Below are positions 44,421-55,446 of a stretch of 64,000 bases of DNA, piece by piece. Origin of the DNA: Enterobacter sp. Bisph1 (lineage in GTDB: Bacteria; Pseudomonadota; Gammaproteobacteria; Enterobacterales; Enterobacteriaceae); assembly GCF_000814905.1 (NCBI RefSeq), contig NZ_JXAG01000028.1, forward strand, positions 60,536 to 124,535, in the 5' to 3' direction. Under the pieces are notes generated by a model, which saw only the letters and a list, made by a program, of their open reading frames with translations, searched no databases and was not told the origin of the DNA. The stretch's first letter is position 1; each line of letters begins with the position of its first letter. Position numbers and translations under genes: made by a program.

Positions 44421-45578
44421 TCAGATGGAAGGTGCCGCCAGCGGTTTATTGTTACTCAGCTCGCTCACCAGATCGTTGGCACCATCGCTCATGCTGGTAA
44501 AACGCGTCAGCGGCGAGCGGGTAATCACCACAAAGACGCCGACGTTATGCTGCGGCACCATCGCCATATAGGTGATAAAACCGCCGCCGCCGCCGGTTTT
44601 TTGAATAATCCCCGGATGGCCCTCTTTCGGTGCCATATAGACCCAGCCGAGGCCGAGAGCGTCGGCTTTTCCGGGGACATCCATGCCGACCACTTTGGTC
44701 AGCTGATTACGCGGATAGATCAGCGTCTGCATACGGTCGGCCTGGCTGTCGCGAGTGTGGAAATCCGACGACAGGAACTGCTGCATCCAGCGCATCATAT
44801 CCCCTGGCGTTGAGTAAACGCCGCCGCTGCCGACCGCTGCCAGGGTGTTATCGCAGGGGCTGGCCCCTTTTTCCGCCACCATCAGCCGCTTGCACTGATC
44901 CGGCGACGGCGTAAAGGTGGTGTCTTTCATCCCCAGCGGGCGGGTTATCTGCTCTTCAAACAGCTGCGGATAGGGTTTACCCGCCGCTTGTGACAGGGCA
45001 TCTGCCAGCAGGTCAAATGCCAGGTTTGAGTAAGCGGCCTGGGTGCCGGGCGTGGTTTTCAACTGGGCGGTAGAGAGCCAGCTCCAGCGCTGTTCACGCG
45101 TGGGCCAGACAAAGACCGAGCGGTGCGCCGCGCCGCCGGGTTGCTCACGCGGCAGGGCGCTGGTGTGGGTTGCCAGATTGACCAGCGTAATCGGCGTGCC
45201 CTGATACGTTGGCACCCGCGCCCCCGGCGGCGCATATTTGCTTAAGGGATCGTTGAGACGCACCCGCCCCTGATCGAGCAATTTGACCAACATTTCGCTG
45301 GTCATCAGCTTTGAGAGGGAGGCAATGCGGATAACGGAATCCAGCTGCGGCCGGACATTATTGCCCGGACGGGTTTCGCCATAGCTTCTGAATACCCGCT
45401 GGTTACCATCAATAACGACCATCGCCATCCCGGTCGCGCCGCTGCCGTAAAAGATATGGTTGGCGTAGCGATCGACAATGTCAGAAGCAAAAACCGGATC
45501 GGGCGAGGGTTGCGCCGCCCATGCGCGGGTCAGACTCAGCGCGCCAAGCAACGCCGAGAAAATCAGACAAGGTTTCAA
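44421..45578 (-). CDS. ampH: D-alanyl-D-alanine carboxypeptidase/endopeptidase AmpH
   Basis: A 385-residue class C beta-lactamase-fold peptidoglycan hydrolase. A signal peptide is seen (MKPCLIFSALLGALSLTRAWA), so it acts in the periplasm. Active-site motifs are SLSK (nucleophile Ser), YSN and KTGGGG. AmpH trims peptidoglycan peptides and has weak beta-lactamase activity in E. coli. In E. coli it sits divergent to sbmA; here an isochorismatase-family gene has been placed between them. Confidence 0.96.
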   Translation of the reverse strand: MKPCLIFSALLGALSLTRAWAAQPSPDPVFASDIVDRYANHIFYGSGATGMAMVVIDGNQRVFRSYGETRPGNNVRPQLDSVIRIASLSKLMTSEMLVKLLDQGRVRLNDPLSKYAPPGARVPTYQGTPITLVNLATHTSALPREQPGGAAHRSVFVWPTREQRWSWLSTAQLKTTPGTQAAYSNLAFDLLADALSQAAGKPYPQLFEEQITRPLGMKDTTFTPSPDQCKRLMVAEKGASPCDNTLAAVGSGGVYSTPGDMMRWMQQFLSSDFHTRDSQADRMQTLIYPRNQLTKVVGMDVPGKADALGLGWVYMAPKEGHPGIIQKTGGGGGFITYMAMVPQHNVGVFVVITRSPLTRFTSMSDGANDLVSELSNNKPLAAPSI

Positions 45579-45764
45579 CGAAGAGATCCAAACAAAAATG
45601 GGAACGATAGGGATATTTTACTACCCGGCGGGCCGTTGCAAAGCGGCAATAAGCGTATTATTTCGCCCTAATACGTAACGATGAGTAAATTGCCCGTTTC
45701 GCCAACCACTTCGGCGAAAGTGGGATGTGGTAATCTTTTTATTTCCTCATTCAGGAGTCAGGCA

Positions 45765-46298
45765 ATGGCGGGTAAACGGATAGTGATGGTGGTGGATATG
45801 CAAAACGGCGTCTTTGCCACCGAACGTATTCAGCGCGAGCAGTGCGTGGCGCGCATCAACCAGCTTACGGCGGTGGCGGACACCGTCATTTTTATCCAGC
45901 ATGCCGAAGCGGGCGGGCTGGAAGAGGGGAGCGACGGTTTTGCCCTGCTGCCGGAACTCAATCAGCCGGCGAACGCGCTGTATGTCAGCAAAACCGCCTG
46001 CGACGCCTTTTATCAAACCCGCCTTGAAAAGGTGCTGCATGACCACGATATTCACAGCTTTGTGATATGCGGCTGCGCCACGGATTACTGTGTCGATACC
46101 ACCATCAAAAACGGTGCCAGCCGCGGGTATTCCATTACCGTGGCGCAAGATGCGCATACCACAGCCAATCGCCCGGCGGCGCAGGCCGCAGTATTAATTG
46201 AGCACTATAACGCTGTGTGGGCAACGTTAACGGTGCCCGGCAACCCGGTGCGGGTGAAACCCGTCGATACAATTCTTCATGAATGGCAAACGAACTAA
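45765..46298 (+). CDS. Isochorismatase-family cysteine hydrolase
   Basis: A 177-residue cytosolic hydrolase of the isochorismatase/nicotinamidase superfamily. The catalytic triad is visible: Asp in MVVDMQNG, Lys in VSKTACDAF and Cys in CGCATDYCVDTT. A cis-peptide GCATDY motif is typical. The start 45765 (MAGKRIVMVV) has CAGGAG upstream; an earlier frame opening at 45681 adds non-family sequence. Substrates vary widely in the family (amides, isochorismate), so none is assigned. It is an insertion relative to the E. coli order. Confidence 0.88.
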   Translation: MAGKRIVMVVDMQNGVFATERIQREQCVARINQLTAVADTVIFIQHAEAGGLEEGSDGFALLPELNQPANALYVSKTACDAFYQTRLEKVLHDHDIHSFVICGCATDYCVDTTIKNGASRGYSITVAQDAHTTANRPAAQAAVLIEHYNAVWATLTVPGNPVRVKPVDTILHEWQTN

Positions 46299-46330
46299 GG
46301 CGTTATCCTCGGGTCAGATTCAGCGATACG

Positions 46331-46354
46331 GCGCCGCACTCAGCGGCGCTTTTT
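46331..46354 (+). terminator. Intrinsic terminator after the isochorismatase gene
   Basis: GCGCCGC and GCGGCGC form a 7-bp stem around ACTCA, followed by TTTTT. Confidence 0.92.
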
Positions 46355-46429
46355 GATCGCCATGCTGGGGGCGATGGCGGTGTAACACAGCATATGTCGT
46401 GAATAATAAGAAGTTCGCAGGAGAAAAGA

Positions 46430-47650
46430 ATGTTCAAGTCCTTCTTCCCAAGGCCAACACTGTTTTTTTTGTCGGCGTTTATATGGACCGCTATTACCGT
46501 GATTTTCTGGCAGGCAGGCGGCGATGAGTGGCTGCTGCGTCTGAGCGGTGCCTCGGCCGAGGTGCCTATTAGCGCCGCCCGTTTCTGGAGCGCCAGCTAC
46601 CTGCTGTTTTATGCCTATTATCTGCTGTGTGTCGGCATCTTTGCCCTGTGCTGGTTTACCTTCTCGCCGCACCGCTGGCAGCGCTGGTCGATCCTCGGCA
46701 CGGCGTTGATCATCTTTGTCACCTGGTTTTTGGTTGAGGTGAACGTGGCCATTAATGCCTGGTATCAGCCGTTTTACGATCTTATCCAGACCGCCCTTAG
46801 CGCGCCGAATAAAGTCAGCATCGGCCAGCTTTACCACGAGATTGGCGTGTTTTTATGGATAGCGCTGATTGCCGTTACCGTCGCGGTGCTGAATAACTTT
46901 TTTGTCAGCCACTATATCTTCCGCTGGCGTACGGCAATGAACGAATACTATATGGCGCACTGGGAACATCTGCGCCATATCGAAGGCGCAGCGCAGCGTG
47001 TGCAGGAAGACACCATGCGTTTCGCCACCACCCTTGAAGATATGGGCACCAGCTTTATTAACGCCATTATGACGCTGATTGCCTTTTTGCCGGTGCTGGT
47101 GGCGCTGTCGCCCCATGTGCAGCAGTTGCCGGTAGTCGGCCATATTGCCTACGGGCTGGTGATTGCCGCCGTCGGCTGGGCACTGGTGGGCACCGTGCTG
47201 CTGGCTTTCGTCGGCATTAAGCTGCCGGGGCTACAGTTTAAAAACCAGCGTGTGGAAGCCGCCTACCGTAAGGAGCTGGTTTACGGCGAAGATGATGCCA
47301 GCCGTGCGCGGCCGCATACGGTCGCCGAGCTGTTCGCCGCCGTGCGCCGCAACTATTTCCGTATCTATTTCCACTATATGTATTTCAATATCGCCCGTAT
47401 TCTGTATATGCAGGTCGATGTGGTGGTGGGCCTGATTGTGCTCTTCCCGACCATTGCCGCCGGGGCGATCACTTTCGGTCTGATGCGCCAGATTACCAAC
47501 GTCTTTGAGCAGGTGCGCAGTTCGTTCCAGTATTTGATCTCATCCTGGACGACGCTGGTAGAACTGATGTCTATCTATAAACGTTTACGCAGTTTTGAGC
47601 GTGAACTGGACGGGCAAGCGATTCAACCGCTGCCGCATATTTTTGGTTAA
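46430..47650 (+). CDS. sbmA: Peptide antibiotic transporter SbmA
   Basis: A 406-residue inner-membrane protein of the SbmA/BacA family, which imports microcins, bleomycin and proline-rich peptides using the proton gradient. Membrane helices start at the N-terminus ([17 protein letters not shown]), and family-specific regions include [34 protein letters not shown] and [15 protein letters not shown]. The length matches E. coli (406). It is followed 13 bases later by yaiW, as in E. coli. Confidence 0.97.
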   Translation: MFKSFFPRPTLFFLSAFIWTAITVIFWQAGGDEWLLRLSGASAEVPISAARFWSASYLLFYAYYLLCVGIFALCWFTFSPHRWQRWSILGTALIIFVTWFLVEVNVAINAWYQPFYDLIQTALSAPNKVSIGQLYHEIGVFLWIALIAVTVAVLNNFFVSHYIFRWRTAMNEYYMAHWEHLRHIEGAAQRVQEDTMRFATTLEDMGTSFINAIMTLIAFLPVLVALSPHVQQLPVVGHIAYGLVIAAVGWALVGTVLLAFVGIKLPGLQFKNQRVEAAYRKELVYGEDDASRARPHTVAELFAAVRRNYFRIYFHYMYFNIARILYMQVDVVVGLIVLFPTIAAGAITFGLMRQITNVFEQVRSSFQYLISSWTTLVELMSIYKRLRSFERELDGQAIQPLPHIFG

Positions 47651-47663
47651 TACAAGGAAGGTT

Positions 47664-48773
47664 ATGGTTTACATCCCTCGCTTTAGCGGATTACTGGCGG
47701 CGCTGATCCTCGCAGGCTGTACCACGCAGGGCACGCTGACCCATGAAGCTGAAAAAGAGAACGCTAAAGAAAGCAAACCGCTGGATGTCGCAAGCGTCGT
47801 GCGGCGAACGATCCCGGCAAGCGTAAAAGATCGTGAAGGCTGGGCGCAGGATCTGGCCACCACCTTTGAGAGCCAGAAACTGCCGCCGACGCTGGAAAAT
47901 ATCTGTTCGGTACTGGCGGTGGCGCAGCAGGAGTCCAATTATCAGTCCGATCCGGTGGTGCCGGGGCTGAATAAAATCGCCTGGAAAGAGATCGATAAAC
48001 GCGCCGAGCGGTTGCATATTCCGCCGCTGCTGGTGCACACCGCGCTAAAAATTCCGTCGCCGAACGGCAAAAGCTACAGCGAGCGGTTAGACAAAGTGCG
48101 CACGGAAAAAGAACTAAGCGCCATTTTCGACGATATGATCGGTATGGTGCCGATGGGGCAGAAGCTGTTCGGCTCCTTTAACCCGGTGCGTACCGGCGGG
48201 CCGATGCAGGTAAGCGTCGCCTTTGCCGAGCAGCATAACGACGGTTATCCTTGGAAACGAGAGGGCACAGTGCGGCAGGAGGTCTTTAGCCGTCGCGGTG
48301 GTCTGTGGTTCGGCACTTATCATTTGCTCAACTATCCGGCGAGCTATACGGCGCCGATCTACCGTTTTGCCGACTTTAACGCCGGGCTGTACGCCAGCCG
48401 TAATGCCGCGTTTCAAAATGCCGTTAGTAAAGCAACCGGGGTGAAACTGGCGCTGGATGGCGATCTTATTGCCTACGGCAGCAGCGAGGCGGGCGGTACG
48501 GAATTAGCCGTGCGCAAACTGGGGGCGCAGTTGGGTATGTCAGACCGGGATATTCGTCGCCAGCTGGAGCGTGGCGACAGCCAAAAACTGGAAGAGACGA
48601 AACTGTATCGCGAAGTCTACCGTCTGGCCGAGAAGAGAAGCGGCAAAACGTTGCCGAGGGAGATCCTGCCGGGGATCAAGCTGGAGAGCCCGAAAATCAC
48701 GCGCAACCTGACAACAGCATGGTTTGCGAAGCGCGTTGACGATCGTCGGGCCGCCTGCATGGCGCAGAACTAG
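47664..48773 (+). CDS. yaiW: Surface-exposed lipoprotein YaiW
   Basis: A 369-residue lipoprotein. The lipobox is LILAGC in [20 protein letters not shown]. The mature protein contains the DUF1615 domain, with conserved [12 protein letters not shown] and [14 protein letters not shown]. It is co-transcribed with sbmA and contributes to sensitivity to proline-rich peptides in E. coli. ATG 47664 has AAGGAAGG upstream and begins the lipoprotein signal. The stop overlaps the convergent yaiY stop (CTAG). Confidence 0.95.
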   Translation: MVYIPRFSGLLAALILAGCTTQGTLTHEAEKENAKESKPLDVASVVRRTIPASVKDREGWAQDLATTFESQKLPPTLENICSVLAVAQQESNYQSDPVVPGLNKIAWKEIDKRAERLHIPPLLVHTALKIPSPNGKSYSERLDKVRTEKELSAIFDDMIGMVPMGQKLFGSFNPVRTGGPMQVSVAFAEQHNDGYPWKREGTVRQEVFSRRGGLWFGTYHLLNYPASYTAPIYRFADFNAGLYASRNAAFQNAVSKATGVKLALDGDLIAYGSSEAGGTELAVRKLGAQLGMSDRDIRRQLERGDSQKLEETKLYREVYRLAEKRSGKTLPREILPGIKLESPKITRNLTTAWFAKRVDDRRAACMAQN

Positions 48774-49084
48774 CGCGTAAAATGGCGGCGCCAGCGTAAA
48801 ACCAGTCCCACTATACCCAGCAGGGCGCTGCCTACGAGGAAGGGTACGAGGCCAAAGATAGTGCCGACGCCCATGCCCATTTCAACATGGGGGCGAGCGC
48901 TATCCTGTGTCTGAATCAGGTGTTCAAACACGCCCGGCGCATGAACCAGCAGGTTGAGGAGTTGTGCACCAGCCCAGAAGCAGAGTAGTACGAATATGGC
49001 ATAAGCAATATTACCCGGCCTGGAGGCGTCACGTTGTTTCGCACCCTTAACTTTAAAGGGTTTTGACATAGTAAAGTCAGCCAT
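48770..49084 (-). CDS. yaiY: DUF2755 inner-membrane protein YaiY
   Basis: A 104-residue membrane protein matching E. coli YaiY. Two hydrophobic spans are seen ([18 protein letters not shown] and [20 protein letters not shown]), ending with the basic [12 protein letters not shown] 49084 follows GGAGG. Its function is unknown. The gene is convergent with yaiW and ends in the same four bases. Confidence 0.93.
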   Translation of the reverse strand: MADFTMSKPFKVKGAKQRDASRPGNIAYAIFVLLCFWAGAQLLNLLVHAPGVFEHLIQTQDSARPHVEMGMGVGTIFGLVPFLVGSALLGIVGLVLRWRRHFTR

Positions 49085-49350
49085 AAGACCTCCGGTACTC
49101 TTCACTTTTTACGCTCGAATGAGTTGGCATGTGGCCCGAACTCAGGGTAATTCTGGCAGCTGTAACGCGTTGTCAACATCAGAATGGTGATAATTTAGCC
49201 CCGGGAATGATCCCAGAAGGATGATTTTTGGGGATGATCACATTCCAGTAACATTTTTATTACTTAGGTAACATTTCAGAATTTCCGCATACGGCACAGA
49301 CCAGGGGGCGGCAGTTATGGGATGATGCCGTTTTGATTGCCGGAGTTGTC

Positions 49351-49569
49351 ATGAAGCTGCCTGTGAAAATCCGCCGTGACTGGCACTATTATGCGTTTGC
49401 GATTGGGCTGATATTTATTCTGAATGGGGTAGTGGGGCTGTTGGGCTTTGAGGCTAAAGGCTGGCAAACCTACGCTGTAGGGCTGGTAACCTGGGGGATC
49501 GGTTTCTGGCTCTCCGGGCTGATTATCCGCCGCCGCCCGGAAAATGAGGAGGCAGCGGATAAACCGTAG
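49351..49569 (+). CDS. yaiZ: DUF2754 inner-membrane protein YaiZ
   Basis: A 72-residue protein with two membrane spans (WHYYAFAIGLIFILNGVVGL and YAVGLVTWGIGFWLSGLII) matching E. coli YaiZ. ATG 49351 follows CGGAG. It lies between yaiY and convergent ddlA, the same as in E. coli. The function is unknown. Confidence 0.93.
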   Translation: MKLPVKIRRDWHYYAFAIGLIFILNGVVGLLGFEAKGWQTYAVGLVTWGIGFWLSGLIIRRRPENEEAADKP

Positions 49570-49572
49570 TCG

Positions 49573-50673
49573 TTAGCCGGTGATGGTCATTTTCAGCGCG
49601 CTGTTTGCCTGATGGCGCGCTACCGCCAACTCTATCAGGCGGGTGATGAGATCGGTGTAGCTAATACCGCTCGCCTGCCACAGTTTCGGGTACATGCTGA
49701 TATTGGTAAATCCTGGCAGCGTGTTGAGTTCATTGATGATCACCTCGTTGTCCGGCGTCAAAAACACATCCACGCGCGCCATACCTTCGCAATCCAGCGT
49801 TTGATACGCCTGCACCGCAATCGCGCGGATCTTATCGTTGATCGCCGGATCGATATCAGCGGGCACGACAACCTGCGCACCGTTATCATCAATGTATTTG
49901 GTGTCGTAGGCGTAAAACTCGCTATTGAGCACAATCTCGCCGCAGGTGCTGGCCTGCGGATGGTCATTGCCGAGCACGGCGCATTCAATTTCGCGCCCGG
50001 TAATGCCTTTTTCAATAACCACTTTTTTATCGAACTCAAAGGCCATGTTTACCGCGGCAAGGTATTGCGCTTCGTTGGTCACTTTGCTGACGCCAACGGA
50101 TGAACCCTGATTGGCAGGTTTCACAAACAGCGGCAGACCGAGCCGGGCCTGCACATCGGAGAAAGTGTATTGTTGGCGATTGGCGCGCGTTAGCGTAATA
50201 AACGGCGCAATGGCAAGCCCCGCATCACGCAGCAGACGCTTGGCGACATCTTTATCCATGCAGACGGCGGAGGCCAGCACATCGGAGCCGACAAAGGGCA
50301 GATTCGCCAGGCGCAGCATCCCCTGCAATGAGCCATCTTCGCCCAGCGTGCCGTGAACAATAGGGAAGATCACATCGACATTCGGTAACGGCGCGCTATT
50401 CTCTGCCTGGATCAGCTGCTGCTGTGCGATCCCCGGCACCAGCGCCACGCTATTGGCTGAAGGATTAAGGGCGATATGCGCCGGATCGCTGGCGTTAAGC
50501 AGGTAATTGTCCGCATCGCTAACATGCCACTGACCCTGTTTATCGATTCCCAGAAGCACCACGTCAAAGCGCGATTTATCCATTGCGTCGACGATATTTT
50601 TTGCCGACTGAAGCGAGACTTCATGTTCCGCTGATTTGCCACCGAAGACGATCCCTACCCGCATTTTTGCCAT
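49573..50673 (-). CDS. ddlA: D-alanine--D-alanine ligase A
   Basis: A 366-residue ATP-grasp ligase that makes the D-Ala-D-Ala dipeptide for peptidoglycan. Motifs are [19 protein letters not shown] at the N-terminus, [48 protein letters not shown] and [18 protein letters not shown] at the metal/ATP site. The length and order match E. coli ddlA. Confidence 0.98.
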   Translation of the reverse strand: MAKMRVGIVFGGKSAEHEVSLQSAKNIVDAMDKSRFDVVLLGIDKQGQWHVSDADNYLLNASDPAHIALNPSANSVALVPGIAQQQLIQAENSAPLPNVDVIFPIVHGTLGEDGSLQGMLRLANLPFVGSDVLASAVCMDKDVAKRLLRDAGLAIAPFITLTRANRQQYTFSDVQARLGLPLFVKPANQGSSVGVSKVTNEAQYLAAVNMAFEFDKKVVIEKGITGREIECAVLGNDHPQASTCGEIVLNSEFYAYDTKYIDDNGAQVVVPADIDPAINDKIRAIAVQAYQTLDCEGMARVDVFLTPDNEVIINELNTLPGFTNISMYPKLWQASGISYTDLITRLIELAVARHQANSALKMTITG

Positions 50674-50779
50674 TTCTTGTTTTACTCACCGTAAAGTCAC
50701 AAAGCACATACGATAGCACGTTGAAACGCGTGATTCGCGGCCTTCTGCCATAATGTTTTTGCAGACGAAAGGAGGTGAT

Positions 50780-51463
50780 GTGAGCGGGAAAGGCCTGATG
50801 GTTTTATGCATACTTGTGGCGGTGATTTATATCGGTTATCGCGCGCTGCCGCCTTACTACAACCCGTTTGCGCCATTACAACTTAGCGATCCGCCGGGGC
50901 GCATCACCCAGTTTAAACTGCGTCGGCTGCCGCCGCAGGCCTGTAGCGCATTACTGGCCGAGGCCAATCAGCAGCGGTTGATCTCCTCAGTGGCCGTCGC
51001 CGACAGTGCAGGGGACTGTCCTCTGATTAACGTGGTGCGGGTGCGTGATTTCGGCGCGGTTAAACTGAGCAGCAGTTTTCTCGCCAGTTGCCCGTTAGCC
51101 CTTAGCTCGGCGCTGTTTGTTGCGCAGCAGGCGCGGCCGCTGACGGAACGTTTTATGGGCAGCCAGCTTACGCGTATCGATCACCTGGGCAGCTATGCCT
51201 GTCGCAATATCTATAACCGCGCCAATGCCCGTCGCAGCGAACATGCCAGCGCAGAAGCGCTGGATCTGAGCGCCTTTCATCTGGCAAACGGCCAGTCCGT
51301 TACGGTGCTCAAGGGCTGGCGTCAGGCGCGCACGCAGCCTTGGCTGCAGGCGATGCTCAGCGCCAGCTGCGGCTATTATGGCAACGGGCTTGGACCGGCG
51401 TATAACGCCGCCCACGCCAACCATTTTCACCTCGGGATGCGCGGATTCGGTCTCTGTCGCTAA
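50780..51463 (+). CDS. Extensin-like family (PF06904-type) membrane-anchored protein
   Basis: A 227-residue protein with an N-terminal membrane anchor (GLMVLCILVAVIYIGYRALP) and an extensin-like C-terminal domain. That domain has the M15-peptidase-like zinc residues in SEHASAEALDLSAF and AHANHFHLGM, and paired cysteines (YACRN, ASCGYYG, GLCR). GTG 50780 was chosen because AAAGGAGGTGAT precedes it directly; an ATG at 50753 has no ribosome site. The domain is thought to bind or cleave cell-wall peptides. It is an insertion relative to E. coli. Confidence 0.82.
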   Translation: MSGKGLMVLCILVAVIYIGYRALPPYYNPFAPLQLSDPPGRITQFKLRRLPPQACSALLAEANQQRLISSVAVADSAGDCPLINVVRVRDFGAVKLSSSFLASCPLALSSALFVAQQARPLTERFMGSQLTRIDHLGSYACRNIYNRANARRSEHASAEALDLSAFHLANGQSVTVLKGWRQARTQPWLQAMLSASCGYYGNGLGPAYNAAHANHFHLGMRGFGLCR

Positions 51464-51633
51464 GCATAAATCACTGCCAGCAGCAGGGTTTTTCGACCGA
51501 GCCGGCAGCGCGAGAGGCTGGGTGAGAGATAAAACACCAAATTTATCTTTACCGCATCTCTGGTGACTTATCGCGGGCGCATTCTTGTTAGTCTGTGCGC
51601 AGTTTGTCAAAACCTGAATAATTACGTGTACTT

Positions 51634-52824
51634 ATGGAATCCTGGAAGGTCAATCTTATCTCGGTTTGGTTCGGCTGTTTTTTCACCGGCCTTGCCATCA
51701 GCCAAATTCTGCCGTTCTTGCCGCTATATGTCGCCCAGCTTGGCGTAAGCTCCCATGAAGCGCTGTCGATGTGGTCTGGCTTAACCTTCAGTATTACCTT
51801 CCTGGTGTCGGCGATTGTCTCGCCGATGTGGGGCAGCCTTGCGGATCGCAAAGGGCGTAAGCTAATGCTGCTGCGCGCCTCGCTGGGCATGGCGATAGCG
51901 ATTCTGTTGCAAGCCTTCGCCACCAACGTCTGGCAACTGCTGATTCTGCGCGGCGTGATGGGGCTGACCTCCGGCTATATTCCCAATGCGATGGCGCTGG
52001 TGGCCTCGCAGGTGCCGCGCGAGCGCAGCGGCTGGGCGCTGAGTACACTCTCCACGGCGCAGATAAGCGGCGTGATTGGCGGGCCGCTGATGGGCGGTTT
52101 TCTCGCCGACCACTTAGGGCTGCGGATGGTGTTTTTTATCACCGCCGTGCTACTGATGGTGAGCTTTCTCGTGACGCTGTTTTTAATTAAAGAGGGCGGC
52201 AGGCCGACGGTGAAAAAGGGCGAACGCCTGAGCGGCAAAGCGGTTTTTTCCAGCCTGCCTTATCCGGGGCTGGTGATCAGCCTGTTTATCACCACCATGG
52301 TTATTCAGCTCTGCAACGGTTCTATCGGCCCGATTCTGGCGCTGTTTATACAATCTTTATCGCCGCAGACCACCAATATTGCTTTTCTTAGCGGGCTTAT
52401 CGCCGCCGTGCCCGGCGTTTCGGCGCTGATCTCCGCCCCGCGTCTGGGTAAGCTCGGCGATCGCATCGGCACGTCGCGTATTTTAATGGCTACTATGGTG
52501 GTGGCTGTGGTGCTGTTCTTCGCCATGTCGTTTGTCACCTCGCCGCTGCAGCTTGGCATTCTGCGCTTTATGCTGGGCTTTGCCGATGGCGCGATGCTGC
52601 CAGCGGTGCAAACGCTGCTGCTGAAGTACACCAGCGAGCAAGTGACCGGGCGCATCTTTGGTTATAACCAGTCTTTTATGTATTTAGGCAATGTCGCCGG
52701 TCCGCTGATGGGGGCCGCCGTTTCGGCGATGGCGGGTTTTCGTTGGGTATTTGCCGCTACGGCGGTAGTGGTATTTATTAATCTTTGGCAACTGGGCTTC
52801 GCGTTTCGTCGGGCGAAGCGCTAA
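51634..52824 (+). CDS. MFS efflux transporter, MdtG-like
   Basis: A 396-residue major-facilitator transporter with 12 membrane segments. Many blocks match E. coli MdtG (VFSITFL-type region [66 protein letters not shown] [20 protein letters not shown]). The identity looks like that of a paralogue rather than the MdtG orthologue, which is normally elsewhere. E. coli MdtG exports fosfomycin and deoxycholate. The GTG/ATG choice is ATG 51634. Confidence 0.85.
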   Translation: MESWKVNLISVWFGCFFTGLAISQILPFLPLYVAQLGVSSHEALSMWSGLTFSITFLVSAIVSPMWGSLADRKGRKLMLLRASLGMAIAILLQAFATNVWQLLILRGVMGLTSGYIPNAMALVASQVPRERSGWALSTLSTAQISGVIGGPLMGGFLADHLGLRMVFFITAVLLMVSFLVTLFLIKEGGRPTVKKGERLSGKAVFSSLPYPGLVISLFITTMVIQLCNGSIGPILALFIQSLSPQTTNIAFLSGLIAAVPGVSALISAPRLGKLGDRIGTSRILMATMVVAVVLFFAMSFVTSPLQLGILRFMLGFADGAMLPAVQTLLLKYTSEQVTGRIFGYNQSFMYLGNVAGPLMGAAVSAMAGFRWVFAATAVVVFINLWQLGFAFRRAKR

Positions 52825-52830
52825 CGCAAC

Positions 52831-52859
52831 GGGCGAAATAATATAGCGAAATTTCGCCC
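52831..52859 (+). terminator. Hairpin after the mdtG-like gene
   Basis: GGGCGAAAT (52831-52839) and ATTTCGCCC (52851-52859) form a 9-bp perfect stem just after the stop. The T-run is weak. The following sequence to 53085 is AT-rich and holds the iraP promoter region, with no other gene seen. Confidence 0.75.
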
Positions 52860-53085
52860 GATTATACTATTTCCTTATGCCAACAGACCTGCTTCTTATT
52901 CTTTTTATTGGCTAAGCGATAAAAAAAAATTTGCCTTAAGTGCACATCGAATTTTTCATTAACCCTGCTTTTAAAATGTCAATTCAACGTTGTGAGAAAA
53001 ACCGCAAAAATAATACATGTATCCGCTTTGCAACCTGAAAACTCAGTGCTAACGTCATGCGAATATCTTGTAAGGAAATAGCGCT

Positions 53086-53346
53086 ATGAAAAATCTCATT
53101 GCAGAGTTACTGGTTAAGCTAGCGGAAAAAGAAGAAGAATCAAAAGAACTGGTTGCTCAGGTAGAAGCGCTGGAAATAGTGGTGACCGCGCTGCTGCGTC
53201 ATATGGCAACTCCCGAACAACAGGCGTTAATCGACAGTATCGAAGGTGCGCTGGAAGAGGCTCAGCCCGGTGCGCCCGTTCCCCATAAAGATACGGAGTT
53301 ACTTCATCAGTACGTAAAAAAGCTTTTAAAGCATCCACGCAGCTAA
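53086..53346 (+). CDS. iraP: Anti-adaptor protein IraP (RpoS stabiliser)
   Basis: An 86-residue protein matching IraP of E. coli, which binds RssB and stops RpoS proteolysis during phosphate starvation. The N-terminus [20 protein letters not shown] and coiled-coil middle are characteristic. AAGGAAATAGC lies just before the ATG. It lies upstream of phoA as in E. coli. Confidence 0.93.
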   Translation: MKNLIAELLVKLAEKEEESKELVAQVEALEIVVTALLRHMATPEQQALIDSIEGALEEAQPGAPVPHKDTELLHQYVKKLLKHPRS

Positions 53347-53366
53347 CCCCTTACCGTTAGCTGAAA

Positions 53367-53384
53367 CTGTCATCCCACTGTCAT
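53367..53384 (+). promoter_or_regulatory. Pho box of phoA
   Basis: CTGTCATCCCACTGTCAT contains two CTGTCAT repeats separated by four bases, the PhoB recognition pattern. It lies 64-81 bases before the phoA start, so phosphate limitation should induce phoA (and probably psiF). Confidence 0.92.
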
Positions 53385-53447
53385 CTAAGATTCTTATAGT
53401 CGCTCTGTTTTATTTTCTTTAAGTATTTGTACATGGAGAATATTAAA

Positions 53448-54863
53448 GTGAAACAGAGCGCACTTTTCCTTGCATTATTACCTCTGATCTTTACCCCTAC
53501 TATTTATGCGGAAACCTCTCAGGCCTCCGTACTGGATAACCGTGCCGCCCAGGGGGATATTTCTACTCCCGGCGGCGCGCGCCGTTTAACCGCCGATCAA
53601 ACTGCCGCCTTGCGTGATTCCCTGATTGATAAACCGGCAAAAAATATTATTTTGCTGATTGGCGACGGCATGGGTGATTCCGAAATCACCAGTGCGCGAA
53701 ATTATGCCGAAGGGGCTGGCGGATTTTTTAAAGGTATCGACGCATTGCCGTTGACCGGTCAGTACACCCATTATGCGCTGGATAAAAAAACCGGCAAACC
53801 GGACTACGTGACGGACTCCGCCGCGTCGGCCACCGCGTGGAGCACCGGGGTGAAAACCTATAACGGGGCGCTTGGCGTTGATATTCATGAAAAAGATCAC
53901 CCCACTATTCTGGAAATAGCGAAAGCGGCGGGGTTGGCAACGGGTAACGTCTCGACCGCTGAATTGCAGGATGCCACGCCTGCGGCGCTGGTTTCCCACG
54001 TTATTTCGCGTCGCTGCTACGGCCCGACGGTGACCAGCGAGAAATGCGCGGTAAATGCGCTGGAGAAAGGCGGCAAAGGTTCGATCGCCGAACAGCTATT
54101 AAATGCCCGCCCTGATGTCACACTGGGCGGCGGAGCGAAAACCTTCGCTGAAACCGCCACCGCCGGCGAGTGGCAAGGTAAAACCCTGCGCGAACAGGCG
54201 CAGGCGCGCGGCTACCAGCTGGTGAGCGATGCCTCTTCGTTGGCAAGCGTTAGCGAAGCAAACCAGGACAAACCGCTGCTCGGGCTGTTTGCCGACGGCA
54301 ATATGCCGGTGCGCTGGGAAGGTCCAAAAGCCACGCTGCACGGCAATCTTGATCAACCCGCCATCACCTGTAAGCCCAACGCGAAGCGCACCGACAGCGT
54401 ACCGACGCTGGCGGCAATGACGGAAAAAGCCATTGAGCTGCTGAGCAAAAACCAGAAGGGCTTCTTCTTGCAGGTAGAAGGCGCGTCGATCGATAAGCAG
54501 GATCATGCAGCGAATCCGTGCGGTCAGATTGGCGAAACCGTCGATCTCGACGAAGCGGTACAGAAAGCGCTGGCGTTTGCCAAAAAAGAGGGCAATACGC
54601 TGGTAATCGTCACCGCCGATCATGCCCACGCCAGCCAGATCATTCCGGCGGATACTAAAGCTCCCGGCCTGAGTCAGGCGCTGAATACCAAAGATGGCGC
54701 GGTGATGGCGATAACCTACGGCAACTCGGAAGAGGAGTCGATGGAGCATACCGGCACTCAGCTGCGCATTGCGGCTTACGGCCCGCATGCGGGCAACGTG
54801 GTGGGGCTGACGGATCAGACCGATCTGTTCTACACCATGAAAGCCGCCCTTAATCTGAAGTAA
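53448..54863 (+). CDS. phoA: Alkaline phosphatase
   Basis: A 471-residue periplasmic phosphatase, the same length as E. coli PhoA. The signal peptide is [21 protein letters not shown]. The catalytic Ser is in [16 protein letters not shown]. Metal ligands are seen in [23 protein letters not shown] and [14 protein letters not shown] 53448 was chosen because it matches E. coli and has GGAG upstream. It frees phosphate from external esters. Confidence 0.98.
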   Translation: MKQSALFLALLPLIFTPTIYAETSQASVLDNRAAQGDISTPGGARRLTADQTAALRDSLIDKPAKNIILLIGDGMGDSEITSARNYAEGAGGFFKGIDALPLTGQYTHYALDKKTGKPDYVTDSAASATAWSTGVKTYNGALGVDIHEKDHPTILEIAKAAGLATGNVSTAELQDATPAALVSHVISRRCYGPTVTSEKCAVNALEKGGKGSIAEQLLNARPDVTLGGGAKTFAETATAGEWQGKTLREQAQARGYQLVSDASSLASVSEANQDKPLLGLFADGNMPVRWEGPKATLHGNLDQPAITCKPNAKRTDSVPTLAAMTEKAIELLSKNQKGFFLQVEGASIDKQDHAANPCGQIGETVDLDEAVQKALAFAKKEGNTLVIVTADHAHASQIIPADTKAPGLSQALNTKDGAVMAITYGNSEEESMEHTGTQLRIAAYGPHAGNVVGLTDQTDLFYTMKAALNLK

Positions 54864-54868
54864 CGGCT

Positions 54869-54902
54869 ACCCGGCGGTATATCTTTGCTGCCGGGTGGTT
54901 TT
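54869..54902 (+). terminator. Intrinsic terminator after phoA
   Basis: ACCCGGC (54869-54875) and GCCGGGT (54890-54896) pair, followed by GGTTTTTT. Confidence 0.88.
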
Positions 54903-54953
54903 TTCATCAATCCGTACCATCCTTAAAGGGCACATTGACAGAAGGATGGTGCT

Positions 54954-55274
54954 ATGAAAATAACGTTACTGGTGACCTTCATCTTCGGTTTGCTGTTTGT
55001 CACGGCGCTAAGCGCCGCTGAAAAAACGCTTACCCCACAACAACAACGTATGACCCTCTGTAATCAACAGGCCACGGCGCAAACCCTCGGGGGCGACGCG
55101 CGCAAGAAATACATGAGTGACTGCCTGAAAAACACCAAAACCGAGCCGGGACAAAAAAGCCTGACACCGCAGCAGCAGCGGATGCGCGAATGTAATGCCC
55201 AGGCGACCCAGCAATCGCTGAAAGGCGACGATCGCAGCAAATTTATGAGCGCCTGTTTGAAAAAAGCCGCTTAA
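54954..55274 (+). CDS. psiF: Phosphate starvation-inducible protein PsiF
   Basis: A 106-residue exported protein with signal peptide MKITLLVTFIFGLLFVTALSAA. It contains two copies of the psiF repeat, LTPQQQRMTLCNQQA and LTPQQQRMRECNAQA, each followed by a conserved Cys. It belongs to the Pho regulon in E. coli and is of unknown function. It has a GAAGG ribosome site. Confidence 0.96.
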   Translation: MKITLLVTFIFGLLFVTALSAAEKTLTPQQQRMTLCNQQATAQTLGGDARKKYMSDCLKNTKTEPGQKSLTPQQQRMRECNAQATQQSLKGDDRSKFMSACLKKAA

Positions 55275-55446
55275 CGCAGCGGGTGAGCCAGCCTTTGGCT
55301 CACCTCGCGTTGCGATTACTCCCATCTTTTTTTCCGCTAATTAATCTCTGCCAGGCTTAATAGATAGCCGTTTTTTCCTTTTCTTCGCGGTGGTACGCCA
55401 TCTGGCGTGACGCCCGTTTTTGCAACATTGAACCGGGAGCAAAGCG

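Noticed and set aside
54099..54788. Long minus-strand frame inside phoA
   Set aside because: Antisense shadow of a complete alkaline phosphatase gene.
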